From Morinoia aosen (taxonomy: Eukaryota; Arthropoda; Malacostraca; Amphipoda; Talitridae): 64,000 nt of DNA. Each line of letters starts with the position of its first letter. Positions within the stretch are counted from its first letter, which is position 1. Made by a program: the position numbers and the translations under genes. Below, piece by piece: positions 48,908 to 60,599 of this stretch. The stretch is taken from positions 4,226,618 through 4,290,617 of the forward strand of contig CM059580.1 of the NCBI GenBank assembly GCA_030386875.1, read 5' to 3'. The notes under the pieces are model-generated. The model searched no databases. It had not been told where the DNA came from and saw only the letters and a program-made list of their open reading frames with translations.

Positions 48908-49149
48908 GAAACAAAAACCAAAATTTCGAATTAAAGACAATGTAGAACACAATATACATAGTGGTGTACATTCTACTATGTATAGTAAAATGGCATATAT
49001 AGTAATATACCTTATATATACTGTGCACATGTACATATATCTGAAAAATGCATTCATAATATTGTAATTTTTTTCGTGTTTGTATGGTGGCAACTGGCGG
49101 AAGGCGTGGCAACCCGAATGACAGGTAGTAGTCTATAACTGGCAACGCA

Positions 49150-49410
49150 AGTGGCAAGATTTTGAGTAATATAATCACAAATGGCAACATGAGTGGTAAT
49201 TTTATCACAAATGGCAACATAAATTGCAACATGAGTGGCAATTTTGTCAAAAATGCCACCACGAATGGCAATTTTATCAAAAATGCCAACATGAGTGGCA
49301 ACTCAATCACAAATGGCAATATGAGTGGCAATTTAATCAGCGAAACATGAGGTAAATCAACAACATGAGCGGCAATTGCAATGGCAACACAACACAAATG
49401 GCAACGCAAA
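49150..49410. repeat. Degenerate array (AATGGCAACATGAGTGGCAA)
   Basis: About 9-10 degenerate units with ATGAGTGGCAATTT and ATCACAAATGGCAA. No gene. Confidence 0.8.
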
Positions 49411-49959
49411 CCATTTAACACTTCACAAATAACTCTAAATTGCCGCGCTTCACAACAAACAAAAAATTTCGTCTTGCTACTAAAAAAACTTGCCTAAAAA
49501 ATGGCGTAAAACTTTAGTGTAACCGACACCCACGGAACCCACTACGGATTCTTTTTCGTATGCAGATCACATTTCAAGAGGATCGTAATTTGTATTTTGT
49601 ATGGCCACACTTATTTTTCCTCTTCTATTTCATATATTTAGCATTAAAACTTACATATTCATTGCATTGTTTCACTCATCCATTAAAATCACACAGCTTA
49701 ATAACAAATATTTCTTTTAAAGTACATTTACAAATTTTCTTCATGATGCACTTTCACGAGAACAGCACTAAAAAAATTGCAAGGCTAGCAAAAATTTTTT
49801 TTCAGATACCGAAATCGACTCGAAAATTTGAAGAGAAACATTTGACGCACCTCCACTCACGACGTCAGAAGAGACACTAAGTAACCGCTCCCGGACTGTG
49901 GTGTTTACAATCCGCGTATTTCCATTTTCCGGAAAGCGATCACCGAATCTATGTGTCTA
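49411..49959. other. Intergenic sequence
   Basis: No gene or repeat recognised. Confidence 0.5.
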
Positions 49960-50423
49960 AAGCGGCCCATAGACGATCAAAGGTTAACATCGGCATCTTT
50001 GGGATGCTTTATTTCCACTCAAGCCTGATACATATGACCTTAGCATTGGTTTTTCAAATGTCTTATAACTAACCCTATATGTAGGACACTATTACGGTTC
50101 CCCCGTAAAGCCGGTACCCATTTCCGACACCTGGGTTGAGTGGGGTGTTGTGCTTGAGCTTTCCCTTATACCCAACGGGGAAAATCGCCGCGCCAGCGCT
50201 GGGAACGAACCCGCGACTTCCAGCATACAAGTCCGATCCCTTAACCGCTGTGCCACGGAGAGCGCACAATATGATTGTCAATATAATTGACAATAATGGA
50301 TATTGAGAATTTGATTGATCGTCTGTGGTCTTGATTGACGGGTATCAAATAATTGACCTAGCGGCAAAAAATTTCGTTGAGTCAATGATATTGACAATTA
50401 AATTGATCGTCTATGGGCCGCTT
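49960..50423. mobile_element. TA-flanked MITE with SINE insertion
   Basis: Perfect 21-bp terminal inverted repeats beginning AAGCGGCCCATAGACGATCA, TA on both sides (49958-49959, 50424-50425). Interior contains TTGATCGTCTGTGG and GATTGACGG, shared with the smaller element at 62579-62749. About 175 bp of the interior is the SINE described separately. Tc1/mariner-type by target site; no transposase. Confidence 0.8.
50092..50268 (-). ncRNA. tRNA-derived SINE (pol III A and B boxes)
   Basis: On the minus strand: GCTCTCCGTGGCACAGCGGT with an A box (TGGCACAGCGG), then a B box (GGTTCGTTCCC) about 40 nt later. The anticodon-like loop CTTGTAT has T before TGT, as in tRNA-Thr. Stems pair poorly and the sequence runs on well past a tRNA 3' end, so this is a SINE head, not a working tRNA. 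Confidence 0.7.
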
Positions 50424-52206
50424 TAGGCCGATATTCGGAACCTAAGTTTGGTTTCAAATAAAATTCAGCTCTAAAAATCCCTCTGTGTGAATAGACATAT
50501 TTTTCCCCCTAAAACATTTCCTATTAAAAAAAAGCCCATTCGACCGCTCTGATCTAAACAGGCAGTTAAAAAAAGGAAGTTTCGAAATGATGTTTCTCTT
50601 GAAAGCATTTACATAACAGTCCGTGTAAAACATCATGCTTTGATATTGTAAACTCCGATTTTTTTTGGGGGAGTATGAGTTTTAGGTTTTGTTCTCTACG
50701 CATTCAATTTGTTGAAATTAAATTAACCGCCTAGTCATTCCCTACTTAAATTTGTCTAAGAAAATCGATCTCGATAACAGAAAATCGTGTGTGTAACTCT
50801 GGCACCATGCTATTTGAAAGAAAGAAAGAAAGAAAGAAAGAATAAGAAAGAAAAACCGTTTATTTCCAATAAAGATGATACGAAAATTGGAATACGATGA
50901 TACTTTATTTCCAACAAAGATGAAACCAAAATTTTTCAATCATAACATTTACTTTCCTAAATTTGGCAGAACTTTTCAAGCTGTAAAAAATTTCGGAAAA
51001 TCTTTTGCCCCTGATCTTTCGTATAAATTAGTTCTCTCGAGGAGATTTCTGTCAAGCGTCAGATTTTAATGAAAAAATATTTCAGTAGGTTATTGAAAAA
51101 ATATTTTTATATTTATATTTAATATTGATATTTAATATTTAATTTTTATATTTTAATGAAAAAATAGTTCAATAGGTTTTCAAATTTGTGCTTATTTTCC
51201 CCTTTGACTCGCCCTGATTGATGGGTTAGAAGCAATTTTTTCAGGCATCATATATAAAATATTCACCTTCATATATTTTACCTAATTTTTCATGTTTATA
51301 ACATCCAATGGATGTCATATTTTAAGTTACCGTACAGTTCATTTCAGCGAGCCATGTAAATATCGGTCAAATTATTTCAGTAATATGTATTGCCTACACG
51401 TTTTCAATAATTAGTGCGTAGAGTTCTCATACTAATAAAAATTTGTGAAATATTGTAATCGAATCTTTTTGTAGGCACACATTTTTGATGGAATATCCAA
51501 GAAATAATTTTACAGTGACTTACTGAGCAGATAGGACAATGATACAACTACCATAGTTAGCCTCAAAATTTTATTTTCTAATCACTCAGAAAAAACTGTT
51601 CTAGGATAGACTCCTCAAAACACTCAAACCTCTGGTATCATCGAAGAAAAATGAGATATCTTAATCATACAAATACAAACTAACGAATTGAAATATGACA
51701 TTAGATATTTTACCTTCAGGTATGTTTTTCGAAAGGTATTTTTGCGTTAGATTTAATCGTTCAAGCAATTATTCAGCATTAAACCATACGCAAAACTGTT
51801 GAATGAGTAAAATGATTCTAAATTCAAAATTTGTTCAAAAGCTTTTGCACTTGGAATGGTTGGGGCAGTTTTTGTTATCAAACGACCGTAAAATATAAGA
51901 AAATATACAACAAAAATTTTTGGACTCGAAATATTCATTTTTCCCTCATGGATATTGTTACCTGAACAGAATTAGGCATTGGGCTACTCAGAAGTGACAA
52001 CCGAAACGATCTAGGATCAACCATTTGGCGATTTTGCTTAATTTTTTAATTATCTTTATATATTCTTGCCTTAATCTTTCTTAATCTTGCTCTAATCTTG
52101 ATCTAATCAGACTTAATCTTGCCCCAACAAGACTTAAAAGACCTTCATAATTCGGTAATAGTGATGGAATATGCCTTTGAATTGTGCAGTTAAATAGGTA
52201 AGTAAT
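50424..52206. other. Intergenic sequence
   Basis: No gene. A GAAA microsatellite at 50815-50853 and a degenerate CTTAATCTTGCTCTAATCTT stretch at about 52065-52130. Confidence 0.6.
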
Positions 52207-52694
52207 GGTGATGCAGTAAGACCCCAACACTCAGTGATGGTGATGGTGATGGTGGCGGACCCCAATCACTCAGTAATGGTGATGGTGGCAGACCCCAATC
52301 CCTCAGTAAAGGTGATGGTGGCGGACCCCAATCACCCAGTAATGGTGATGGTGGCGGACCCCAATCACCCAGTAATGGTGATGGTGGCGGACCCCAATAA
52401 CCCAGTAATGGTGATGGTGGCGGACCCCAATCACTCAGTAATGGTGATGGTGGCAGACCCCAATCCCTCAGTAAAGGTGATGGTGGCGGACTCCAATCAC
52501 TCAGTAATGGTGATGGTGGCGGACCCCAATCACTCAGTAATGGTGATGGTGGCAGACCCCAATCACTCAGTAATGGTGATGGTGGCAGACCCCAATCACT
52601 CAGTAATGGTGATGGTGGCGGACCCCACTCACTCAGTAATGGTGATGGTGGCAGACCCCAATCACTCAGTAATGGTGATGGTGGCGGACCCCAC
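52207..52694 (-). repeat. 33-bp array copying the end of the last transglutaminase exon
   Basis: About 15 units of 33 bp. In minus-strand sense each unit is GGGGTCCGCCACCATCACCA, TTACTGAGTGA, TT or GT. The same sequence is the exon's end, coding M-G-S-A-T-I-T-I-T-E and then TGA. Units vary at C/T-type positions and in CAGACC/CGGACC. Confidence 0.95.
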
Positions 52695-52842
52695 TCACTC
52701 AGTAATGGTGATGGTGGCGGACCCCATGACGTCGGTGATCTGGCGGGACGAGAAGGTGACCACCAGAGGGCGCGTCTCCCCCACGCGCTTGGGCGACAGC
52801 CGCAGACTGTGGGAAAATTCCCCTCCTGCACCCACGTCCGGG
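52695..52842 (-). CDS. Transglutaminase, C-terminal beta-barrel end exon
   Basis: Transglutaminases cross-link proteins through Gln-Lys isopeptide bonds; the C-terminal barrels flank the catalytic core. Acceptor TTTCCCAG above 52842. One nt completes a Val codon from the exon at 57233, then PDVGAGGEFSHSLRLSPKRV, GETRPLVVTFSSRQITDVMG and SATITITE, with TGA at 52697-52695. The pattern P-x-R/K-V-G-E-R, L-V-V-T-F-x-S-x-Q and D-V-x-G-S matches the last barrel of animal transglutaminases. Just before the stop, GTGAGT also offers a strong donor (after 52699), so a further short exon is possible. The exon's end is the template of the 33-bp array that follows. Confidence 0.85.
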
Positions 52843-52884
52843 CTGGGAAAGAGGGTAGAGTTGTTAGTTTTTTGTGGTGTTTAT

Positions 52885-55800
52885 TGTTGATATACATACA
52901 TACATATACCGGGCTTATCTTCCCTATGGGAGGGTAGCCGACAGCAGGCCACAATCACCAAGGCACTAGGATGAGAGAGAGGCAGCTGGCCGCACCTGAA
53001 CTGCCAGGATCAGCAGCAGCCCAGCACAACCACCTTCCACAGTCAGGCCCGACAGCCATAGCTGGTTTACCCCGACCGCTTCATTGAGTGCAGCCCCTAC
53101 CCCCGCACAGGACAGGTCAACCCCATCACACGCGGGCAGCTTCCAGTACCGCGTCAAAAATAAAATTACCCCCTTATGCGCTGCTCCCACTCACTTCTGT
53201 CCGCAGCCATCCCTCTCGCCACGTCCACAGTCAGACCCCTCTCATACAAAGCACGTTTCACCCCTCCATCCAACTCATCCGTGGTCTACCTCGCGCTCGA
53301 AGACCACTCACTTCTGACATATATATATTTTTCACCAGCCGCTCAACATTCATTCTTTCAACATGCCCAAACCATCCAAGTACTCTTTCATCCAGTCGCC
53401 TGCTCAACTTTTTGATAACACCCATCTGCCCCCTAACCAACTCATTCCTAATCCTATCTCTTCTTGTTACTCCATACATGCTCCTCAAACACTTCATCTC
53501 AAACACATCCAACTTCCTCCTCTCAGCTGCTCTCAACCCCCAGGACTCTGCTCCATACAACAAAACTGGCACGATCAAGCTTTTTATACAGTCCCCTCTT
53601 AGCAACCATACTCAAACTCCTGCATTCAAAAACTTTCCTCATTGCACCCAATGTCTTACAGCCTTCACTCACTCGATGCCTCACTTCTATTTCCATACTA
53701 TTCTTAACAGTCACATCCGACCCGAGGTACCTAAAATGCTCTACCTCCTCTAAAACTTCCCCATTCAACCTCACATTCAAAGTTCCAAACACTCCACCTC
53801 TTGAACATCTCATCACCTTACTTTTATTCACATTTACCCTCAATTTCCGCCTTTCGCACACTCTACCAAACTCTGCAACCAGTCTCCTCAGTTTTTCCTC
53901 TGAATCAGCCACAAGCGCTGTATCATCTGCAAACAACAGCTGACACACTTCCCAATACATACCATTTCGTCCCACCAACTGCGCACCTCTTCCCAACACT
54001 CTGGTATTCACTTCTCTCACCACACTATCCATAAACAAATTAAACAACCACGGCGACATCACACATCCCTGTCTCACACCTGTCACAACTGGGAACCATT
54101 CACTCACCTCATTCCCTACTCTCACACATGCTCTTCTATCAATGTAGAAACTCATGATCGCATTCAACAGTCTCCCACCCACTCCATACCAGCTTACCAC
54201 TTGCCATGGAGCTTCACGATCCACTCTGTCATATGCCTTCTCTAGATCCATAAATGCCCAATATACATCTTTTCCCTTTAATAAGTATTTTTCATTCATC
54301 TGCCTCACAGCAAACATTTGATCCACGCAACCTCTACCACACCTAAAACCACACTGTTCTTCAGCAAGCTCACGATCCGTCAACACTCTCACTCTTCCAA
54401 TTAAAACTCTTCCATGCAGCTTCCCAACGACACTCAGTAGACTTATACCTCTAGAATTACTGCACTCATACCTGTCACCTTTCCCCTTGTACAACGGAAC
54501 TACACACGCGATACTTTAATCAACCAACACTTTACTAGCCTCGAAACACACATTTAATAAACGTACCAACCATTCTACAACCACATTTCCTCCTTTCTTT
54601 AGACATTCAACCGGGCAGCCATCCATGCCTAGAGCATTTCCATTTTTCATTTCATCCAACGCACCTTTCACCTCTGCACTTCTTATTCGACTTCTATTCA
54701 CTTCATCAAACACAGGCATTCTAACATCACTTCCAACAGCTACGACTCTCACAACCCTATCATCCCTCACGTTCAGCAGTTCCTCAAAAACTCCGCCCAT
54801 CTCTTTCTCACATCACAACCCTCCACTAGCAGCCTACCATTTGTCTCCTTCACTCTTGCCTCATTCTCCACCTGACCTTTCCTTTTTCTCTTCACTTCCT
54901 TCCAGAAAACCTTCCTTCTCTCCATGAAATCCCCTCCCAACTTCCGCCCCCATTCCTCATCCGCCGCCCTCTTCGCTCTCCTTACCATTCTTTGTACCTC
55001 TTTCTTCCTCTCCTTAAACTCTTTAAAATTTTGCTTGTTGCCTCGTTGCAACCACCTTTCGAACGCCCCCCGCTTTCTTCTCACAGCCGTTCCTACTTCT
55101 CCGTTCCACCATTCACTCCCCTTTCTAATCCCCCCTCCAACCTTCCTTACCCCACACACTTCCCTTGCACATTTTTTCACCGCATCTTTAAACAACTTCC
55201 ATTCCCCTTCCACTCCACCCACCTCACTTTCCTTCACCCTCCCATACTCTACTTTCATCTTCTCCTGATACTCACACTCACGCTCAGAATCATGCAACTT
55301 GCTTACATTTAACACGTCCCTTCCACTCCTCCTTTTTACACCACCCAACACTCCACTTACTCTCAACTTTCCTTCCACCAAGTAATGATCCGAAATCCCA
55401 TTCATCTCACAACAGAACACATGCACATCGAGCAAACGACTTATCACTCCCCTGCCAACCAAAATTTAATCCATCAATGCTCTCTCCTCTATCACACCTC
55501 CATTCGTCCTCAAAAATGTATACTTGTTTATATTTTTTTTCTGAAACAAACTATTCCCAACCACTTATTCACTCTCTCTACATAACCCCACCAAGTATTC
55601 ACCACTCTCATTCACCCCAGCTACTCCGTACTTACCAACAACACCATCCACCACCTCATCACCCACTCTTGCATTCAGGTCCCACTCTACAACCACTCCC
55701 CACTCTAGCCACACACTCGGACAATTTCTCCCAAAACTCCTCTCTCTCTTCCCCACTCCTCTCCGATCCCTGTCCGTACGCGCTCACGAACACCCATGCC
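52885..55800 (-). pseudogene. Broken non-LTR retrotransposon (APE endonuclease + RT)
   Basis: In the last transglutaminase intron, same strand. 5' part (about 55800-55380) has the endonuclease motif GDLNARVG-like (frame interrupted) and SDHYL near 55400. A basic linker spans 55462-54773. RT lies at 54494-53523 with YKGKGD, GFRCGRGCVDQMFAVRQ, DLEKAYDRV, GVRQGCVMSPWLFN and the active-site FADDTALVAD. The C-terminal part (53605-53258, other frame) has LYGAESWGLRAAERRK and RVLGWFGHVERM. Frameshifts near 54785 and 53590 and a stop at 54518-54516 show it is dead. It ends near a short TATG repeat (52883-52908), a tail style found in some LINE clades. Similar proteins are frequent in decapod genomes. 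Confidence 0.9.
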
Positions 55801-55834
55801 TCTTCCCCATGGGAAGAGCTCACGAACACCCATG

Positions 55835-56168
55835 GTCATTGTTGATATACTGTGGTTAGTGTTATTATACTGTGGACATTGTTGATATACTGTGGTTAGT
55901 GTTATTATACTGTGGTCATTGTTGATATACTGTGGTTAGTGTTATTATACTGTGGTCATTGTTGATATACTGTGGTTAGTGTTATTATACTGTGGACATT
56001 GTTGATATACTGTGGTTAGTGTTATTATACTGTGGTCATTGTTGATATACTGTGGTTAGTGTTATTATACTGTGGTCATTGTTGATATACTGTGGTTAGT
56101 GTTATTATACTGTGGTCATTGTTGATATACTGTGGTTAGTGTTATTATACTGTGGACATTGTTGATAT
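55835..56168. repeat. 40-bp array (two 20-bp half units)
   Basis: About eight units: TGGTTAGTGTTATTATACTG alternating with TGGTCATTGTTGATATACTG. It grades into the following 20-bp array. Confidence 0.95.
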
Positions 56169-56700
56169 ACTGTGTATATTGTTAATATACTTTGTTTATT
56201 GTTAATATACGATGTTTATTGTTAATATACGATGTTTATTGTTATTACACTGTGATTATTGTTGATATACTGGGGTTATTGTTATTATACTGGGGTTATT
56301 GTTATTATACTATGTTTATTTTTAATATACTATGTTCATTTTTAATATACTATGTTTATTTTTATTATACTATGTTTATTGTTATTAAACTATGTTTATT
56401 TTTATTATACTGTGTTTATTTTTATTATACTGTGTTTATTTTTAATATACTATGTTTATTTTTAATATACTATGTTTATTGTTATTATACGATGTTTATT
56501 TTTATTATACTATGTTTATTTTTAATATACTATGTTTATTTTTAATATACTACGTTTATTTTTAATATACTATGTTTATTTTTAATATACTATGTTTATT
56601 TTTAATATACTACGTTTATTGTTAATATACTACGTTTATTTTTAATATACTATGTTTATTTTTAATATACTACGTTTATTGTTAATATAGTGTGTGTATC
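56169..56700. repeat. 20-bp array (TTTATTTTTAATATACTATG)
   Basis: About 26 units; shares TATACTRTG with the 40-bp array beside it, so the two are one array at different stages. Confidence 0.95.
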
Positions 56701-56829
56701 GTTAGTGTATTAGTTTTTTGCTGTTTGTTGTTAATATGCTAGTTCTTGTTGTGATGTTTATTTAATATATTATGCTGCACACTATAGATATGCTACCATG
56801 GCTAGACTGGGAGATTCAGATTATTATTA

Positions 56830-57175
56830 TTATCTAAGAAAGGTTTAGCCTCCCTTAATCACGACAAAGATGTACCAAAAGAAGAAGGAGGAAGGCCCCA
56901 TTCAGTATGGAGTTGAGGGAACGCGGAATCTACGCACAAGGTGCACAGAAACAGTAAGCTAAGAAAGAAGTTCACGAAACAAGACAAAAGTAGAAGAAGA
57001 AAGCAATAGGTGCTGAAAAACAGGACAGCAGTCAACCGAAAAAAGATGGTCCGTAACAAAACAAAAACCTATTCTATTTCTACACAAGGAAGGCCTACCT
57101 CACCCTCAGCTCGGGACCTCACATATTCCCCCTGGGAGCGCTAATTCCCATAGATACAATAGTTGCGTCCCCGTG
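56830..57175. repeat. Dispersed ~300-bp repeat family, copy 3
   Basis: TTTAGCCTCCCTTAATC at one end, preceded by an ATT run; GCAATAGGTGCTGAAAAACA and CCCCCTGGGAGCGCTAATTC inside. Same orientation as copy 2. Confidence 0.75.
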
Positions 57176-57232
57176 AGGAGCTACACAGAGCTGAATAACA
57201 ACGACAACAACAACACAACAACATAGGCCTAC

Positions 57233-57366
57233 ACTGGGATCCGCTTAGGCCTGGTGAGGCCGGGCCCGTCGACCACGAGGAAGGCTTCCGTGAGGGTCTC
57301 CTTGAGGGGGTTGGTGAACCGGACTCCCACCACGAGGGGGGACCCCATGGAAGCCATGGGGGGCGC
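57233..57366 (-). CDS. Transglutaminase, second C-terminal barrel, first exon
   Basis: 134-nt minus-strand exon (44 codons plus 2 nt); acceptor CCCTCCAG above 57366, donor GTAGGC below 57233. It encodes [34 protein letters not shown] and [15 protein letters not shown] followed by V-D/E-G-P-G-L is the hallmark of the last barrel in transglutaminases. Phase 0 at its start fits the exon at 58868, and its two-base overhang GT plus C forms Val with the next exon. An alternative GT two bases earlier would break the downstream frame, so this donor was chosen. Confidence 0.9.
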
Positions 57367-57424
57367 CTGGAGGGGAGGGGGATAAAAGAAGCGATCGTAA
57401 TAAAGTTCATTTTAGCGTCAAAAT

Positions 57425-57858
57425 TATAAAAAATGGAATTTATTTTAGCGTCAAAATTATAAAATATGGAATTTATTTTAGCGTCAAAATTATATAATAT
57501 GGAATTTATTTTAGCGTCAAAATTACAAAATATGGAATTTATTTTAGCGTCAAAATTACAAAATGTGGAATTTATTTTAGCGTTAAAATTATGAAATATG
57601 GAATTTATTTTAGCATCAAAATTACAAAATATGGAATTTATTTTACCGTCAAAATTATATAATATGGAATTTATTTTAGCGTCAAAATTACAAAATATGG
57701 AATTTATTTTAACGTCAAAATTATATAATATGGAATTTATTTTAGCGTCAAAATTACAAAATATGGAATTTATTTTAGCGTCAAAATTATAAAATATGGA
57801 ATTTATTTTAGCGTCAAAATTATAAAATATGGAATTTATTTTAGCTTCAAAATTACAA
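57425..57858. repeat. 33-bp array (ATGGAATTTATTTTAGCGTC)
   Basis: About 13 units, ATGGAATTTATTTTAGCGTC plus AAAATTATAAAAT, starting about 60 bp from the acceptor of the exon at 57233-57366; degenerates by 57900. Confidence 0.95.
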
Positions 57859-58369
57859 AAAAATAAAATTAATTATAGCCCCAACATTTAAAAAAACGAA
57901 AAACTCTTTTTAATCCCAAAATTACGCAAAAAACGCATTTTAGCCCCAAAATGAAAACCATAAAATTTATTTATGTACCAAAATTAAAAATTAACAAAAT
58001 TCACGTTAGCTCCAAAATTATAAAAAATCATTTTAATCCCAAATTAAAAAAATTATTTCAGCCCTAAAATGAAATAAAAACATAAAATTCATTTTACCGG
58101 CAAAAATTTTAAAATATTCAAGATCAACAAAAGTATTCATTACCAGCCATAAAATTCGTTATAAGCCATAAAGTCAGCTCTAATCAAATAATTTCATATA
58201 AGCCATCACATTCATAGAAAACCATGAAAATTATAATCCATAAATTCATGATAAACCATAAAATTCATCAGGAGCGATAAAATTCATTTCAAGTCATAAC
58301 TACCATAAATTTTGCGGCTTTGGACATAATGTAACGGCCATAATTTATTTGCTATATTTTTACTGTAAG

Positions 58370-58850
58370 TTAGGCAAGCCCAATCTGCTCACCAGTTTGA
58401 TACAAGTCCTTTACTGGTTGAACGCACGTTGTGAACCTGTTTAAAACAAGTTTGCAGCCAGTCAGCAATACGTTTGTAACATGTCTGTATCAAGCATTCA
58501 GCACTTCACAACAGGCTTGTGACATGTGAGTAACAGGTTTGAAACAGGTTTGTTGTATCTTTGTAATAGGCTCGCGATAGGTTTGAAAAACGTTCGCAAA
58601 AGATTCGCAACACGTTTGAAATAGGTTTGAAACAGGCTCGCAACAGGTTCAAAACCAGCTGGCAAAAGGTTTGTGACAGGTTTGAAACAGGTTTGCAACA
58701 CCTTTGAAACAGGTTCAAAACAAGTTTGCAACAGGTTCAAAACAAGTTTGAAACAGGTTCAAAACAAGTTTGCAACAGGTTCAAAACAAGTTTGAAACAG
58801 GTTCGCAATGGGTTTACAAGACACTTAAAACTAGTTCGCAGCATGTTTAC
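58370..58850. repeat. Degenerate array (AACAGGTTTGAAACAGG)
   Basis: Roughly 25 irregular units of 16-22 bp (AACAGGTTCAAAACAAGTTT). It fills the intron just past the donor of the exon at 58868. Confidence 0.85.
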
Positions 58851-58867
58851 AACAAGTAGGACCTCAC

Positions 58868-59028
58868 CTCTACCACCAAGTGTGGCTTGACCACCTGGAA
58901 CTTGTCATCCTTGATCCAGGCCTGCGTGGTTTCCTTGACGTTGGCTATGGCGAGTATCTTCATGGTGCCGTGCTCCACCAACTTGTGCATATAGTCCCCA
59001 TACCGCACCACCAGCCGCAGCCGCTCCT
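58868..59028 (-). CDS. Transglutaminase, first C-terminal barrel, second exon
   Basis: 161-nt minus-strand exon (2 nt plus 53 codons); acceptor TGCCGCAG, donor GTGAGG. It encodes EERLRLVVRYGDYMHKLVEH, GTMKILAIANVKETTQAW and IKDDKFQVVKPHLVVE. V-K-E-T followed by the F-x-x-x-x-P-x-L strand is the usual end of the first barrel. G from the upstream exon plus AG here gives Glu, and the exon ends in phase 0 to match 57366. Confidence 0.88.
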
Positions 59029-59049
59029 CTGCGGCATACAGTACATTGT

Positions 59050-59300
59050 AAAGGGGGTTGCAATTTTTTATATTCATGAACAGGGTGTTACAAACTTTTT
59101 ATATTCATGAACAGGGTGTTACAAACTTTTTATATTCATGAACAGGGTGTTACAAACTTTTTATATCTATGAACAGGGTGTTACAAACTTTTTATACATA
59201 TGAAGAGGGTGGTACAAACTTTTTATATATATGAAGGGGGTGTTACAAACTTTTTATATATATGAAGAGGGTGTTACAAACTTTTTATATATATAAAGAG
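59050..59300. repeat. 31-bp array (TTACAAACTTTTTATATTCA)
   Basis: About eight units, TTACAAACTTTTTATATTCA plus TGAACAGGGTG, starting beside the acceptor of the exon at 58868-59028. Later units read ATATGAAGAGGGTG. Degenerate relatives reappear after the mariner insertion (60190-60530). Confidence 0.9.
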
Positions 59301-59443
59301 GGTTTGGATATGTTTCAGACTATGTACAGGGTGGTAGAAACGTTTCTAAATGTGCAGAGTGTGTTGGAAATGATTCTAAATATGTTGTGGATCTTTGAAA
59401 AGTTTCTATATATGTAAGTAGAAAGTACCTCTACTTTCATATA

Positions 59444-60187
59444 CGAGGCGTGTCCGTAAAATGAGTTCCACGGGCTGCCACTGGCGCTAGGATCGTTTTT
59501 ATGCGCGGCCAGGCAACAGAGGCAGGTTGTTTGGTTCCCCCACTCCATTCCCTTACCAAGCCAGCGTCGCTGCGACGTTTAGTCTTGGCTCCGCAGCCGT
59601 CAGCGATGGAGCTTCCTCTTTGGCAACGAACCAGTTACCAAAGTCAAAGCGGCAATGCTTGAAGAACGACGGATTACAGCTCGGGAGCTGTCAATCTTGT
59701 CAATTGTGGTTTTGCTGACCTCCAGAATCTTTTCGCACAGCTCCCGAACTGTAATCCGTCGATCTTCAAGCATTGCCGCTTCGACTTTGACAACTGTTTC
59801 GTCGGAAACCGATGGCCGCCCTGCACGGGCTTCGTCGTGGACGTCTGTTCGGCCATTTTTAAAGTCCCTGACTCATCTGCGCACCATCCCGGAGCTCATA
59901 CACTCTTGTCCATACACTTGACAAAGTTCTTAGTGAATTTCCTTCGCCGATTTCTTCTTAGCGGCCAGGAAACGAACAACAGACCGCAACTCGCAGCTGG
60001 CCGGAGACGCAAGAGGAAGCTCCATCGCTGACGGCTGCTGAGCCAAGACTAAACGTTGCAGCGACGCTGGCTTGGTAAGGGAATGGAGTGGGGGAACCAA
60101 ACAACCTGCCTCTGTTGCCTTGCCGCGCATAGAAACGATCCTAGCGCCAGCGGCAGCCCGTGGAACTTATTTTACGGACACGCCTCG
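59444..60187. mobile_element. Mariner-type element, 744 bp, internally inverted and inactive
   Basis: Ends CGAGGCGTGTCCGTAAAATG and its complement, with TA on both sides (59442-59443, 60188-60189). Most of the left half is an inverted copy of the right half. On the minus strand from about 60032 an N-terminal mariner-like transposase fragment is readable (ELRSVVRFLAAKKKSAKEIH, later VRDFKNGRTDVHDEARAGRP and ITVRELCEK), interrupted by two stops. The catalytic part is absent. Inserted into the 31-bp array of the transglutaminase intron. Confidence 0.88.
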
Positions 60188-60599
60188 TATATGAAGAGGG
60201 CGTTACAAACTTTTTAAATGTGTACAGGGTATTGGAATCCTTCGCCACCAACACCATTTTGGACAATGTTTGTAAAAAGTTGATAAAGACCTTTAATTGA
60301 TTTTTTTTAACGTAGAGGTCGTTTCAAAAGTCTCTCAATATGAAAAACTTTTTTTAATATGTAAAGGGCATTACAAAAAACTCTAAATACATCGAATGTA
60401 TCCGTAAATTATTTAAATTTGTGCAGGGTGTTCCAAATGTTTCTAAATATGTCGAGGGTGTCACAAAATTTTTCAACATCCACAGGGTGTCGCAATTTTT
60501 TTGGTTAAATACAGGGTGTCTAACAAATGTATAATACATATCATGAATCTGAATGTACCTTAACCAGCATATTAACGCACCGGCGACCCGTTAACGTAC

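Noticed and set aside
50092..50268. Functional tRNA-Thr gene
   Set aside because: A and B boxes are present, but stems pair poorly and the sequence continues beyond a tRNA end inside a MITE; called a SINE.
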